A stretch of 64,000 nt of DNA from Amycolatopsis iheyensis. GTDB taxonomy: Bacteria; Actinomycetota; Actinomycetes; Mycobacteriales; Pseudonocardiaceae. Made by a program: the position numbers and the translations under genes. Of this stretch, positions 35,445-43,606 are shown in pieces (within the stretch, counting starts at the first letter, position 1; each line of letters begins with the position of its first letter). A model generated the notes under the pieces. That model was given only the letters and a program-made list of their open reading frames with translations. It was not told the DNA's origin and did not search any database. The stretch is taken from the NCBI RefSeq assembly GCF_024703995.1, contig NZ_JAMXQV010000035.1:46870-110869 (forward strand), given 5' to 3'.

Positions 35445-36222
35445 AGGTGCCGTCGGCCAGCTCGGATTCGTCCAGGCCCGAACGCAGCTTCTTCAAGGTC
35501 GCAGCCAGCAACCGCGAGACCTGCATCTGGGAGACCCCGACGCGGCGCGCGATGTCCGACTGGCTCATCCCCGACCCGAACCGCAACGCGACGATCTTGC
35601 GCTCCCGGTCCGGCAGGCTCTCCAGCATCGGCCGCAGCGCCTCCCGCAGCTCGGCCTGGCCGAGCTCGGCGTCCGGGGCCCCGAACCGGGTGTGCGCCGC
35701 GTTCTCCAGCAGGTGGTCCAGCGACGCGCCGTACCGGCCCTGACCGGCGCGGAGACCCTCGTAGACGTCCTCGATGGGCACGCCGAGCCGGGCGGCGATC
35801 TCACTCGGCTTGGGCGCGCGCGAGAGCTGCACGGTGAGCTCCTCGCGCGCGGCCGAGATGTTCGCGTTCAGCTCCTTGAGCCGCCGCGGCACCCGCACCG
35901 ACCAGCTGTTGTCCCGGAAGTGGTGCCGGAGCTCACCCGAAATGGTGGGCACGGCGAAGGCCAGGAAGTCGGTGCCCTGCTCCGGGTCGAACCGGTCGAC
36001 GGCGTGGATGAGCCCGACCGTGGCGATCTGGACCAGGTCCTCCATCGCCTCGTCGCGGTTGCGGAACTTCCGGGCCAGGTTGCGGGTGAGTTCCAGGTGG
36101 GTGCGCACCAGCGTGTCCCGGATGCGCTCCCGTTCCGCGGAGTCCGCCGGCAGCGCGGCGAGTTGGGCGAACAGCGCGCCGACGTCGAGGTCGGCCCCGC
36201 TGCCCCCGGCGGGGTCGGTCAC
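35443..36222 (-). CDS. SigB/SigF-type stress-response sigma factor
   Basis: A 259-residue sigma factor of the SigB/SigF/SigG group. Region 2 is LVRTHLELTRNLARKFRNRDEAMEDLVQIATVGLIHAVDRFDPEQGTDFLAFAVPTISGELRHHFRDN, region 3 about residues 110-165, and the region 4 HTH is GSGMSQSDIARRVGVSQMQVSRLLAATLKKL. Regulation in this family is by partner switching: a kinase/anti-sigma and a STAS antagonist. It starts at GTG 36222 and overlaps the upstream RsbW-like gene by 4 bp, so stoichiometric synthesis with that protein is expected. Confidence 0.92.
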   Translation of the reverse strand: MTDPAGGSGADLDVGALFAQLAALPADSAERERIRDTLVRTHLELTRNLARKFRNRDEAMEDLVQIATVGLIHAVDRFDPEQGTDFLAFAVPTISGELRHHFRDNSWSVRVPRRLKELNANISAAREELTVQLSRAPKPSEIAARLGVPIEDVYEGLRAGQGRYGASLDHLLENAAHTRFGAPDAELGQAELREALRPMLESLPDRERKIVALRFGSGMSQSDIARRVGVSQMQVSRLLAATLKKLRSGLDESELADGT

Positions 36223-36635
36223 GAGTCCGCCGCCTGGCTCTCCCGGACGAGGTCGACCCGGGACAGGTAACGGCCGTCCTCGGGGGTCACGGTGCGCTGC
36301 GCCGACGTCGCGAGCGCCGTCAGGAGCTGCCACGAGAGCCCGGTGTCGTCCTCGTGGTCCGGAGTGTTCGAAAAGACCGAAACCGAAACCTCGATGCGCG
36401 GCCCGTTCCAGGAGAAGACACAGGTGAGCTTCCCGTCCGAGCTGGCGGGGAGCAGCAGCGAGCAGGCTTCGTCCACCGCCATCCGGAGGTCCTCGACGGC
36501 GTCGAGGTCGAAGTCCTGGCGCATGGCGATGTCCGCCACGATCGTGCGCAGCGTCGGCACGACGTGCGGGATCGCGGCCGTCCGCACCTCGATGACCTGC
36601 GCGCCTTCCGGGACGAGCGGGGCGTTGTCCTCCAC
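36219..36635 (-). CDS. RsbW-like anti-sigma factor cotranslated with sigma gene
   Basis: A 138-residue GHKL-fold protein. LRMAVDEACSLLL occupies the N-box position (D-E-A-C in place of the more usual E-A-x-x-N), followed by SVSVFSNTP and LSWQLLTALA. The usual Asn is not obvious, so the kinase activity may be weak and the protein may act mainly by binding sigma. The start at ATG 36635 follows a GAGAAAGGA tract. The 4-bp overlap with the sigma gene and the upstream SigB-like promoter suggest autoregulation. Confidence 0.85.
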   Translation of the reverse strand: MEDNAPLVPEGAQVIEVRTAAIPHVVPTLRTIVADIAMRQDFDLDAVEDLRMAVDEACSLLLPASSDGKLTCVFSWNGPRIEVSVSVFSNTPDHEDDTGLSWQLLTALATSAQRTVTPEDGRYLSRVDLVRESQAADS

Positions 36636-36700
36636 GTTTGTTCCTTTCTCCGGCTCGCGCTCAGGGGTTCGGCGGTGTCCTCTTCACGCCCGGTCGCGAG

Positions 36701-36726
36701 ATGCCCGTGGGGTGAGCAAACCAAAC
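36701..36726 (-). promoter_or_regulatory. SigB/SigF-type promoter for anti-sigma/sigma operon
   Basis: On the - strand GTTT (36726-36723), N16, GGGCAT (36706-36701). One base differs from the known GTTT-N15/16-GGGTAT consensus. It is the mirror image of a divergent promoter 4 bp away. Confidence 0.65.
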
Positions 36727-36730
36727 CCGG

Positions 36731-36756
36731 GTTTGATCCGCTCCACCGGCGGGCAT
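36731..36756 (+). promoter_or_regulatory. SigB/SigF-type promoter for whiB gene
   Basis: GTTT (36731-36734), N16, GGGCAT (36751-36756), the same spacing and same -10 as the divergent promoter. It lies 41 bp before the whiB start codon. Confidence 0.65.
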
Positions 36757-36797
36757 GTAGCGATCGACATGCTCATCCTGGGAAAGGCAGGGACGAC

Positions 36798-37106
36798 ATG
36801 GCTGACGTCAGCCGGCTGCCCAACGTGGTTGCTGAAGAGTGGGAATGGCAGCTGCGCGGTTCGTGCCGGGGCGCGGACAGCAGCCTGTTCTTCCACACGG
36901 ACAACGAGCGGGGTTCGGCGCGGGAGCGGCGCGAATCGCGGGCCAAGGCCATCTGCCAGACCTGTCCGGTCCTGGCCCAGTGCCGCACGCACGCGATGAC
37001 GGTACAGGAGCCCTACGGCATCTGGGGTGGGCTCGGGGAGATCGAGCGGCGGCAGCTGTTCCTGCGCCAGCGCCGGGCGGCGCGCAAGGCGCTGACCGCG
37101 CACTGA
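36798..37106 (+). CDS. WhiB-family regulator, WhiD/WhiB3-like
   Basis: A 102-residue WhiB protein, an iron-sulfur transcription factor that binds the principal sigma factor. The four cluster Cys are Cys23, Cys53, Cys56 and Cys62 (C-x29-C-x2-C-x5-C). The GIWGG turn follows near residue 75, and the basic tail (RRQLFLRQRRAARKA) contacts DNA. WQLRGSCRGADSSLFFHTDNERG places it with Streptomyces WhiD and mycobacterial WhiB3 (development, redox) by pattern. The ATG at 36798 follows GGAAAGGCAGGG. Read from a SigB-like promoter divergent from the sigma operon. Confidence 0.92.
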   Translation: MADVSRLPNVVAEEWEWQLRGSCRGADSSLFFHTDNERGSARERRESRAKAICQTCPVLAQCRTHAMTVQEPYGIWGGLGEIERRQLFLRQRRAARKALTAH

Positions 37107-37312
37107 CCAGGCAGGATTCGATTGCACGTGAACAGTCCGCGCGAAAGGACGGCGGCCGTGGCGGGCACGACCGCTTCCTGGGTTAGGGTTGGCCCCGGAG
37201 TTGCCTTGACCGTGCCCCGGCGCGAGCTCGGGAAGGCACGGTGACACGGATGCCGCTTGAGACGCCAGGCGCGTACCCGGCGCAGGAGCAGCGCCTGACG
37301 AGGAGAAACTGC

Positions 37313-37666
37313 ATGCCCGCAGCCGACCAGAACGCCACCCCGCCCGGGTTCGGCATCACGCTGGACACCGACGCGACGGAGCCCCGGGTGGTGGTCACCG
37401 GCGAGCTCGATCTGCTGACCAGTCCGCAGTTGCAGGAGGCCCTGGCCGGGCTGATCGCGGACAAGCGCGCGCAGCGGGTCGTGGCCGATCTGACCGGGGT
37501 GACCTTCTTCGATTCCTCCGCGCTGAACGTGGTGCTCCGCGCACAACGCCAGGCCGGCGAGCAGGACGTCGAGCTCGAGGTCGTCCCCAGCCCCGCGGTG
37601 AGCCGCGTGATCGAGCTCACCGGCGTGGCCGAACACCTGAGCGTGTCGGAAGACCCCCAAGCCTGA
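37313..37666 (+). CDS. STAS-domain anti-anti-sigma factor (RsbV/SpoIIAA type)
   Basis: A 117-residue STAS protein. VVTGELDLLTSPQLQEAL and LTGVTFFDSSALNVVL are the two signature segments; D67-S68-S69 carries the serine phosphorylated by RsbW-type kinases. In the dephosphorylated state it would sequester an anti-sigma factor encoded in this locus (36219-36635 or 34968-35381) and release the sigma factor. The ATG at 37313 follows GAGGAGAAA. It is transcribed separately, 206 bp after whiB. Confidence 0.9.
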   Translation: MPAADQNATPPGFGITLDTDATEPRVVVTGELDLLTSPQLQEALAGLIADKRAQRVVADLTGVTFFDSSALNVVLRAQRQAGEQDVELEVVPSPAVSRVIELTGVAEHLSVSEDPQA

Positions 37667-37718
37667 CCGCCCGCTACGGTTCCGCGGACTGAATCCGCGG
37701 GACTTGGGGGGCGGCACG

Positions 37719-38510
37719 ATGATGGGGCGCACGCATGCCCTGACCGGCTGGTGCGCGGGCCTGGCGCTGGCGCCCGCGGTCGGGGTGGGCTCGGTGCACC
37801 AGGCAGTGGTCTTCGCGGCCACGACGGCGGGGTTCGCCCTGCTGCCCGACCTGGATCACCCCGGCGCGAGCGCGTCCCGCCTGCTCGGCTGGCTGACCGG
37901 CGCGTTGTCGTGGCTGTTGCGCCGCGTCTCGGCGGCGTTCTACGCGCTGACCAAAGGCCCGCGCGACGAGAAGGTGACCGGCCAGCACCGGCACCTGTCC
38001 CACACCGTGCTGTTCGCCGCCGGCCTGGGCCTGCTCACCTCCTGGGGCACCGAAACCGGTGGTCCGTGGGCGGTCGTCGGCGTGGTGGTCTTCGGCCTGA
38101 TGCTGGCGGAAGGCGCACTGGGCGACTGGCTCCTGCCGGTGAGCGGCGCCGCGGTGGCCTGGTGGTTCTTCACGGCGCCGCCCGACCGGGCGGGTGAGCT
38201 CGAGTCCATCACGGGCTGGCTGGGCATCGCGGTGGCGGCCGGCTGCCTGACGCACTGCCTGGGTGACGCGCTGACCGAGTCCGGCTGCCCGTTCCTCTTC
38301 CCGCTCCCGATCGCCGGCGAGACCTGGTACGAGCTGGGTCCGCCGAAGGCGTTGCGGTTCAAGACCGGCAAGAAGGTCGAGAAGCGGCTGGTCTTCCCGG
38401 TGTTCGTGGTGCTCGGCGTGCTGCTGGTCCCTGGCGTGTGGGACTGGTCGGTGAGCACGGTCGAGCGCTTGTTCATCCCGCCGGCGAGCCAGCAGGCGAC
38501 CACGCCTTGA
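37719..38510 (+). CDS. YdjM-like (DUF457) membrane metal-dependent hydrolase
   Basis: A 263-residue polytopic membrane protein. MGRTHALTGW and LLPDLDHPGAS give the His/Asp set of the LexA-regulated YdjM/metal-dependent hydrolase family, followed by HRHLSHT and LTHCLGDALT, further metal-ligand motifs. About six hydrophobic segments. The C-terminal part includes a loop with FPLPIAGETWYELGPPKALRFKTG. Start ATG 37719 behind GGGGGG. The actual substrate is unknown. It ends 38 bp inside the convergent NTF2-fold gene. Confidence 0.82.
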   Translation: MMGRTHALTGWCAGLALAPAVGVGSVHQAVVFAATTAGFALLPDLDHPGASASRLLGWLTGALSWLLRRVSAAFYALTKGPRDEKVTGQHRHLSHTVLFAAGLGLLTSWGTETGGPWAVVGVVVFGLMLAEGALGDWLLPVSGAAVAWWFFTAPPDRAGELESITGWLGIAVAAGCLTHCLGDALTESGCPFLFPLPIAGETWYELGPPKALRFKTGKKVEKRLVFPVFVVLGVLLVPGVWDWSVSTVERLFIPPASQQATTP

Positions 38511-39234
38511 TCCGCTCCGCCGTCGCGGCGGTGTCCGTGTAGTCGCGGGTGTGCGTGATCAAGCCGTCCTCGATCGTCAGCACCATCACGTACGTGGCCA
38601 CGAAGCTCTCGCCCGCCATCTCCTGGTGCAGGTCGAACTCCGCGACGAGCACCGCCGGGTTCGCCGTCTCGTGGACGATCACGTTGGCCGCCTTCGTGAT
38701 CCGGCGGCTCTCGCCCGCGCGGCGGAAGCGGCGGCGCAGTTCCTCGCGGCCGTGGGTGGTGCGGGGTGCGCCGGGGAGGGTGAAGGGCATTTCGAGGGTG
38801 ACGTCTTCGGCGTAGCAGTCGGCGAGGTCGTCCCAGCGGTTCTCGACCGAGGCGGCGAGGAAGCGGTCGAAGACCTCGCGGGTGTGCCCGGATGCGGCGA
38901 AGACGTTCGGGTAGTCGCGGTAGGCGGTGATCCACCCGTCCGCCACCGTCACGATCCCGACCGACGACGGCCGGCCGAAGACCGCCAGTTCCAAGGTGAA
39001 CCCCCTCTCCGTCATCGTCGCCGTGACCTGGGCTTCTCGCGCGCCGAGCGCCCGCGCTCGCGCGCCGCCGGCGTCGAGCGCGGCGACGATCGCCTCGCGT
39101 CCTTCGATCCGCCGGCCGTGGAAGGGCAGCTCGTAGACCGCGTCGGGAGCGAAGAGGCCGGCGAAGGGCGCGGTGTCCAGTGTGGACATCCCTTCGCGGA
39201 CCGAGGCGGCGATTTCGGGCACGGTGCGTGGCAT
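38473..39234 (-). CDS. Double NTF2-fold (SnoaL-like) protein
   Basis: A 253-residue protein made of two SnoaL/NTF2-like modules (about 10-115 and 120-245). Both have the pattern of a start helix, DAVYELPFHG or DVTLEMPFTLPG, and a C-terminal DGWITAYRDYP or DGLITHTRDYTDT. Related single-module proteins are cyclases, isomerases or binding proteins. The duplication gives an internal dimer. Divergent from a TetR gene with 97 bp between, so TetR control is likely. Confidence 0.8.
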   Translation of the reverse strand: MPRTVPEIAASVREGMSTLDTAPFAGLFAPDAVYELPFHGRRIEGREAIVAALDAGGARARALGAREAQVTATMTERGFTLELAVFGRPSSVGIVTVADGWITAYRDYPNVFAASGHTREVFDRFLAASVENRWDDLADCYAEDVTLEMPFTLPGAPRTTHGREELRRRFRRAGESRRITKAANVIVHETANPAVLVAEFDLHQEMAGESFVATYVMVLTIEDGLITHTRDYTDTAATAERIKAWSPAGSPAG

Positions 39235-39292
39235 CGGAATTCTCCTGGAAGACTGGGCGTTGAATCGGAACGGTGCACCCGCTTACGACGAT

Positions 39293-39310
39293 ACGGAGCG
39301 CACGTTCCGT
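39293..39310. promoter_or_regulatory. Putative TetR operator
   Basis: ACGGAGCGCACGTTCCGT is an 18-bp pseudo-palindrome (14 of 18 positions symmetric) just upstream of the TetR start and in the divergent control region. A related CGGAACGG lies at 39266-39273. Confidence 0.4.
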
Positions 39311-39331
39311 TTGTCAACGAGGAGAAGAACG

Positions 39332-39880
39332 ATGGAGAAGATGCGCGCGGACGCCCGGCGCAACCGGGCCAAGGTCCTGGCCGCCGCCGAAGAGGCGTTC
39401 GCCGCCGACGGGCTCGCCGTGCCGCTCGACGACATCGCGCGGCTCGCCGGTGTCGGTGCGGGGACCGTCTACCGGCACTTCCCGAGCAAGGAAGCGCTGT
39501 TCCAGGCCGTCGTCCTCGAGCGCATCGAGCAGTTCGCCGACGAAGCCCGCAAGCTCGCCACCGCCGAGGACCCCGGCGCCGTCTTCGTCGACTACTTCGT
39601 CCGCGTCATCAAGCAAGCCTCGCTCAACCGGGCCATCTGCGACGCCCTCGCCGAGTCGAGCGGCCACGCGTTCAAGGCCGGGGCGGGCGACGAGTTCCGC
39701 GCGGCGCTCGCCGAACTGCTCGCCCGCGCCCAGGCGGTCGGCGCCGTCCGCCCGGACATCGACGGCGACGACCTGCGCGCGCTGATCGTCGGCTGCCTGG
39801 CCGTCGAGCGCTACGCGCCGGGCAGCCGGCACCTGGTCCGCATCGTGGTCGACGGGCTCAAGGCGACACCCGCGAGCTGA
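39332..39880 (+). CDS. TetR-family transcriptional regulator
   Basis: A 182-residue TetR regulator. The HTH occupies about residues 8-55 (RRNRAKVLAAAEEAFAADGLAVPLDDIARLAGVGAGTVYRHFPSKEALF). The C-terminal ligand domain is ordinary in length. The ATG at 39332 follows CGAGGAGAAGAA. Divergent from the double NTF2 gene and convergent, with a 23-bp overlap, with an MFS transporter; either could be its target. Ligand unknown. Confidence 0.88.
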   Translation: MEKMRADARRNRAKVLAAAEEAFAADGLAVPLDDIARLAGVGAGTVYRHFPSKEALFQAVVLERIEQFADEARKLATAEDPGAVFVDYFVRVIKQASLNRAICDALAESSGHAFKAGAGDEFRAALAELLARAQAVGAVRPDIDGDDLRALIVGCLAVERYAPGSRHLVRIVVDGLKATPAS

Positions 39881-41069
39881 GGTCCCGGAGCCCGATCATG
39901 ATCGCGGCCGACGCCAGCACGCCGGCCGCCGCGATGTGCAGGGTCGCCCGCATGCCGAACGCGCTCGCCAGCGCGCCGCCGAGGAGGCTGCCGAACGGGA
40001 CGGCGCCGAGGATCAGCGTGTGCGTGACCGAGTTGACCCGGCCGAGCAGCTCCGGCGGCGCCACCACCTGCTGGTAGCTCATGGAGAACACGTTCAGCAC
40101 GATGACGCCGAAGCTCGCGAAGAACCCGGCGACGACGTAGCAGGCGAGCGCCCAGCCGCGGCCGGTGAATGGGTAGAGCTGGTACGCGAGCCCGTACAGC
40201 AGCGCGGCGCCCTGGAGCGCTCGCGTCGGGCCGATCCGGTCGCCGATGCGCCGCGCGACGAGCCCCGCGGTGAGCGCGCCGGTGAGCGTCGAGGTGCCGA
40301 GCAAGCCGATCGCCCAGGCCGAAAGCCCGATGTCACGGGCGAGGAAGACGACCACGATCGCCAGGTGGACCGACTGGAAGAAGCTCGACACCGCGCCGTG
40401 TGCGCTGATCACCAGCAGGCCGCGGTCGCCGCGAACCGCGCGCAGGCCTTCGCCGATCTCGCGGAGCAGCCGTCGTGGCCCGGGCTCGGGGCGTACGTCC
40501 GGCGTCTCGATCCGGCGCAGCCACCACGCCGACCACAGGTAGCTGACGGCGTCGGCGGCCAGCGCCACCGCGTTGCCCAGCGCCTGGACGAGCAGGCCGG
40601 CCAGCCCCGGTCCGGCGACCGCCGCCATCGAGAGGTTCGTCTGCAGCCGGGCGTTCGCCTCGGCCAGCTGCCCGCGCCCCACCAGCCGCGGGACGTACGT
40701 CTGGTGCGCGACGTCGAAGAACACGCCGCACAGCCCGACCCCGAGCACGACGACCAGCAGCTGGGGCAGGCCGAGCACGCCGAACAGCGCGGCGACCGGG
40801 ATCGACGCGAGCAGCGCGGCGCGGCCGAGGTCGGCGGCGATCAGCACCGGGCGGTGGCGCACCCGGTCGCACCACGCGCCGACCTGCAGGCCGAGCACCA
40901 GGTAGGGCAGGGTTTCCGCGGTCCGGAGCACCGAGACTTCGAAGACCGACGCGCTGAGCGCGGTCGCCGCGAGCAGGGGCACCGCGAGCACGTCGATCCG
41001 GCTGCCGAACTGGCTGACCAAGTCCGCGAGCCAGAGCCGGCGGAAGTCGTGGTTCCCCAGTGCCCCCAT
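39858..41069 (-). CDS. MFS transporter, major-facilitator drug-efflux-like
   Basis: A 403-residue membrane protein with about twelve hydrophobic segments in two halves. The N-terminal NHDFRRLWLADLVSQFGSRIDVLAVPLLA is characteristic of the MFS_3/enterobactin-exporter-like group, and CDRVRHRPVLIAADLGRAALL is the motif A loop between helices 2 and 3. A long central charged loop (RRIETPDVRPEPGPRRLLREIGEGLR) links the halves. The substrate is unknown. Its 3' end overlaps the TetR gene by 23 bp in opposite orientation. Confidence 0.85.
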   Translation of the reverse strand: MGALGNHDFRRLWLADLVSQFGSRIDVLAVPLLAATALSASVFEVSVLRTAETLPYLVLGLQVGAWCDRVRHRPVLIAADLGRAALLASIPVAALFGVLGLPQLLVVVLGVGLCGVFFDVAHQTYVPRLVGRGQLAEANARLQTNLSMAAVAGPGLAGLLVQALGNAVALAADAVSYLWSAWWLRRIETPDVRPEPGPRRLLREIGEGLRAVRGDRGLLVISAHGAVSSFFQSVHLAIVVVFLARDIGLSAWAIGLLGTSTLTGALTAGLVARRIGDRIGPTRALQGAALLYGLAYQLYPFTGRGWALACYVVAGFFASFGVIVLNVFSMSYQQVVAPPELLGRVNSVTHTLILGAVPFGSLLGGALASAFGMRATLHIAAAGVLASAAIMIGLRDLSSRVSP

Positions 41070-41195
41070 GACCGCAGCCTGGCACGCTCAACAAAGTTGA
41101 GTCAAGCAGACTCAAGCCGCACGGTCGGTAACAAGAGTTAAGATCAACGCGAGTTAGTCCTCGTACCTGCGCTGCGCGTGGCGAGGGGGTGACCG

Positions 41196-41519
41196 ATGCA
41201 CGGCCGACCTACCTGGGGTTCCGCCGCGGTGACCGGGATGGCGGGGTTCGCCGCCGGGTTGCTGGTGGCCGCGCTGCTCGTCGCCGGCCACCCCGCGCCG
41301 AAGCCCGCCGACGTCGTCACCCCGCCGACCAGCACCGTGCCCGCCGTGCCGGTCACCGTGACCGCGTCCGTGCCGCCGGCCACCGTCACCTCCGTCGAGA
41401 CCTCGCCGCCGAGCACCACCACGAGCGTCGTCGAAGTGACCGTGACGTCCACCCCGACGTCGACCACGCCGACGTCGACGGCCCCGGTGCTGCCGCTGAC
41501 CAGCGGGTGGCGTGACTGA
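41196..41519 (+). CDS. Small membrane-anchored Thr/Pro/Val-rich protein
   Basis: A 107-residue protein of unknown function: one N-terminal hydrophobic segment (about 10-30), then an extracytoplasmic stretch dominated by Thr, Val, Pro and Ser (PVTVTASVPPATVTSVE). There is no conserved domain. The start at ATG 41196 follows GAGGGGGTGACC. Such tails can be mannosylated in actinobacteria (inference). It precedes a lipoprotein gene by 39 bp. Confidence 0.6.
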   Translation: MHGRPTWGSAAVTGMAGFAAGLLVAALLVAGHPAPKPADVVTPPTSTVPAVPVTVTASVPPATVTSVETSPPSTTTSVVEVTVTSTPTSTTPTSTAPVLPLTSGWRD

Positions 41520-41558
41520 CCCGTGCAACCCCCGCGCGGCGAACTCCGTCTGCTCGGC

Positions 41559-41960
41559 ATGAGAACGTGGCTCGCGGCTCTCCTGCTCCTCACCGCCGGC
41601 TGCTCGACGACGCCGGAGGTCGCCTGCCCGGCGATCGGGACCCGGGTCGGCATCGGGCTGACCGTCCCGCAACCGGCGGGCATCACCCGCGCGACGCTCG
41701 AAGCGTGCTGGGGCGACCAGTGCGTCACACGCCCTGCGGACCTGCGGCCCGATGACGCGACCGGCGGCCTCCAGGGCTTCGCCGACGTCCCGGGCCTGCA
41801 GGCCGAGCCGATCCGGGTCACCGTCCGCTTCGACGACGGCAAACCGCACACCACGGTCGTCACGCCCGCCTTCAGCGAGCCGGGCGGCCCCGCCTGTGGG
41901 CAGGCGGGGCCGCAGGCTCAGCTCGTGGCCGGGGCCGACCGGGAGGTCCGGCCGCGCTAG
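41559..41960 (+). CDS. Small lipoprotein
   Basis: A 133-residue protein with a type II signal peptide: MRTWLAALLLLTAGCS, lipobox LTAGC with Cys15 the lipidated residue. The mature part has three further Cys (VACPAIG, EACWGDQCV). Unknown function. I start at ATG 41559; GTG 41523 in the same frame would add 12 residues before the signal peptide. A strong hairpin (41884-41913) lies within the last 80 bases, so the C-terminal 20 or so residues are uncertain in origin. Confidence 0.7.
   Translation: MRTWLAALLLLTAGCSTTPEVACPAIGTRVGIGLTVPQPAGITRATLEACWGDQCVTRPADLRPDDATGGLQGFADVPGLQAEPIRVTVRFDDGKPHTTVVTPAFSEPGGPACGQAGPQAQLVAGADREVRPR
41884..41913. terminator. Perfect 13-bp hairpin inside 3' end of lipoprotein gene
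   Basis: GCGGCCCCGCCTG and its complement surround TGGG. It resembles a terminator but lies 47 bases before the lipoprotein stop and 55 bases past the stop of the convergent ABC permease. No T-run follows on either strand. Confidence 0.45.
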
Positions 41961-41968
41961 GCGGTGTC

Positions 41969-43606
41969 CTAGCCCACGTCCCGGCGCCGCCAGCCCACCA
42001 GGCCGGCGACCAGCGCGGCGGCCGCGACGACCAGCAGCCAGACCAGCGGTGTCGCGACGAGCTCCTGGCCGGGGAGCTTCGGCGGGTGCTGGAACGGCGA
42101 GACGTCCAGCACCGCCTGCGGCAGGTTCAGGATCGGGCCGAACAGGCTGAGCAGCAGCGCCAGCGAGCCGACCGCCCAAGCCGCCGCCGAGAAGCCCGGC
42201 AGCAGCCCGAAGATCGTCACCGCCAGCGCGATCACGACCCAGGCCGCGGGCAGCTGGACGAGCATCCCGGCGAGCGAGTCGCCGACCGAGCCGCCGACGT
42301 CGCCGGTGCGCAACCCGTTGGCCAGCCCCATGAACAGCCCGCCGGACAGCAGCAGCACCGCCGTGCCGAAGAACGCGAACACGAGGTGGCCCGCCGCCCA
42401 GCGCAGCTTGCCGACGCTGGTGGCCAGCACCGGCTCGAGCCGGATCGCGGTCTCCTCGCCGCGCATCCGCAGCACCGCCTGGATCCCGTACAGCGACGCG
42501 ACCATCGCGAACATCCCGGCCATCGCGGCGAGGAACGCCTGCGTGAGTGCTTCGCTGCCGCCGAGGCGCGCCATGATCTCCTGCGCCTGCGGGCTGGAGC
42601 CGACCAGGCCGCCGATGCCGCTGGCGATCGAGCCGAACACCGCGCCGACGACCGCGGTGCCGATGGTCCAGCCGAGCAGCGGGCCGCGGTGCAGCCGCCA
42701 GGCGAGCGCGAACGGCGTCCGCAGGCTCGCCGCCGCCCGCGCCGGGCCCGGCCGCGGCGGCAGGATCCCGACGCCGACGTCGCGGCGGGGGAGCAGCCAG
42801 TACCCGAGCGCGCCGACGACCAGCGCGAGCGCCACCGGCAGGAGCAGCACCCACCAGCGTTCGACGGCGAACGGCCGCGCCTGCTGCACCCAGCCGATCG
42901 GCGAGAGCCACGACAGCCAGCGAGCGTCCACAGTGGAGTCTCCGGCGCCGCGCAGCAGGAAGGCCGCGCCGACGACGGCGGTGCCGATCCCGTTGGCCGT
43001 GCGCGAGTACTCGGCGAGCTGGACGGCGACCGCGGCGACCGCCGTGAACACCAAGCCCGCCAACGCTTCCGACGCGCCGAAGGCGAGCGAGCCGGCCGCG
43101 GGCAGCCCGGCGCCGACCATGCTGCCGTACTGGACCAGGCCGATCAGCACGCTCGCCCCGCCGGCCACCAGGATCGCCGACGTCAGCGCCGCGTACCGGC
43201 CGACGACCGCGGACGCGAGCAGCTCCGCGCGGCCGCTGTCCTCCTCGGCGCGGGTGTGCCGGGTGACGGTGAAGACCACCATCAGCCCGATGAGCAGCGC
43301 CAGGAACCCGCACATGCGCCAGGCGATGAACCCGCCGGCGGTGGTCAGGTCGAACGGCGGCCCGTAGAGCAGTGCGTACGACGGGTTGGTGTTCGCGCCG
43401 ATCTGCAGGGCCTGCCGGTCGGCGACTGTCGGGTAGAACTGTTCGAACGTCTTGACCGTGCTGGCCGGGACCACGCTGAGCAGCACGATCCAGATCGGCA
43501 GGATGACGCGGTCGCGGCGCAGCGCGAGCCGGGTGAGGTGCCAGGTGCCGGCCAGTTCGTGCGCGGGCGCGACCTCGGCTTCGGCACGCGAGAGGGTCGG
43601 GGTCAT
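41969..43606 (-). CDS. ABC exporter permease
   Basis: A 545-residue permease with about twelve hydrophobic segments in two homologous halves, each with a large extracytoplasmic loop. This is the double-length ABC-2 type common in actinobacterial polyketide/ionophore (tetronasin-type) exporters. LALRRDRVILPIWIVLLSV near the N-terminus and LAWRLHRGPLLGWTIGTAVVG at the start of the second half are equivalent coupling segments. It starts at ATG 43606, overlapping the ATPase stop by 4 bp. The substrate is unknown; no biosynthetic cluster is adjacent. Confidence 0.85.
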   Translation of the reverse strand: MTPTLSRAEAEVAPAHELAGTWHLTRLALRRDRVILPIWIVLLSVVPASTVKTFEQFYPTVADRQALQIGANTNPSYALLYGPPFDLTTAGGFIAWRMCGFLALLIGLMVVFTVTRHTRAEEDSGRAELLASAVVGRYAALTSAILVAGGASVLIGLVQYGSMVGAGLPAAGSLAFGASEALAGLVFTAVAAVAVQLAEYSRTANGIGTAVVGAAFLLRGAGDSTVDARWLSWLSPIGWVQQARPFAVERWWVLLLPVALALVVGALGYWLLPRRDVGVGILPPRPGPARAAASLRTPFALAWRLHRGPLLGWTIGTAVVGAVFGSIASGIGGLVGSSPQAQEIMARLGGSEALTQAFLAAMAGMFAMVASLYGIQAVLRMRGEETAIRLEPVLATSVGKLRWAAGHLVFAFFGTAVLLLSGGLFMGLANGLRTGDVGGSVGDSLAGMLVQLPAAWVVIALAVTIFGLLPGFSAAAWAVGSLALLLSLFGPILNLPQAVLDVSPFQHPPKLPGQELVATPLVWLLVVAAAALVAGLVGWRRRDVG

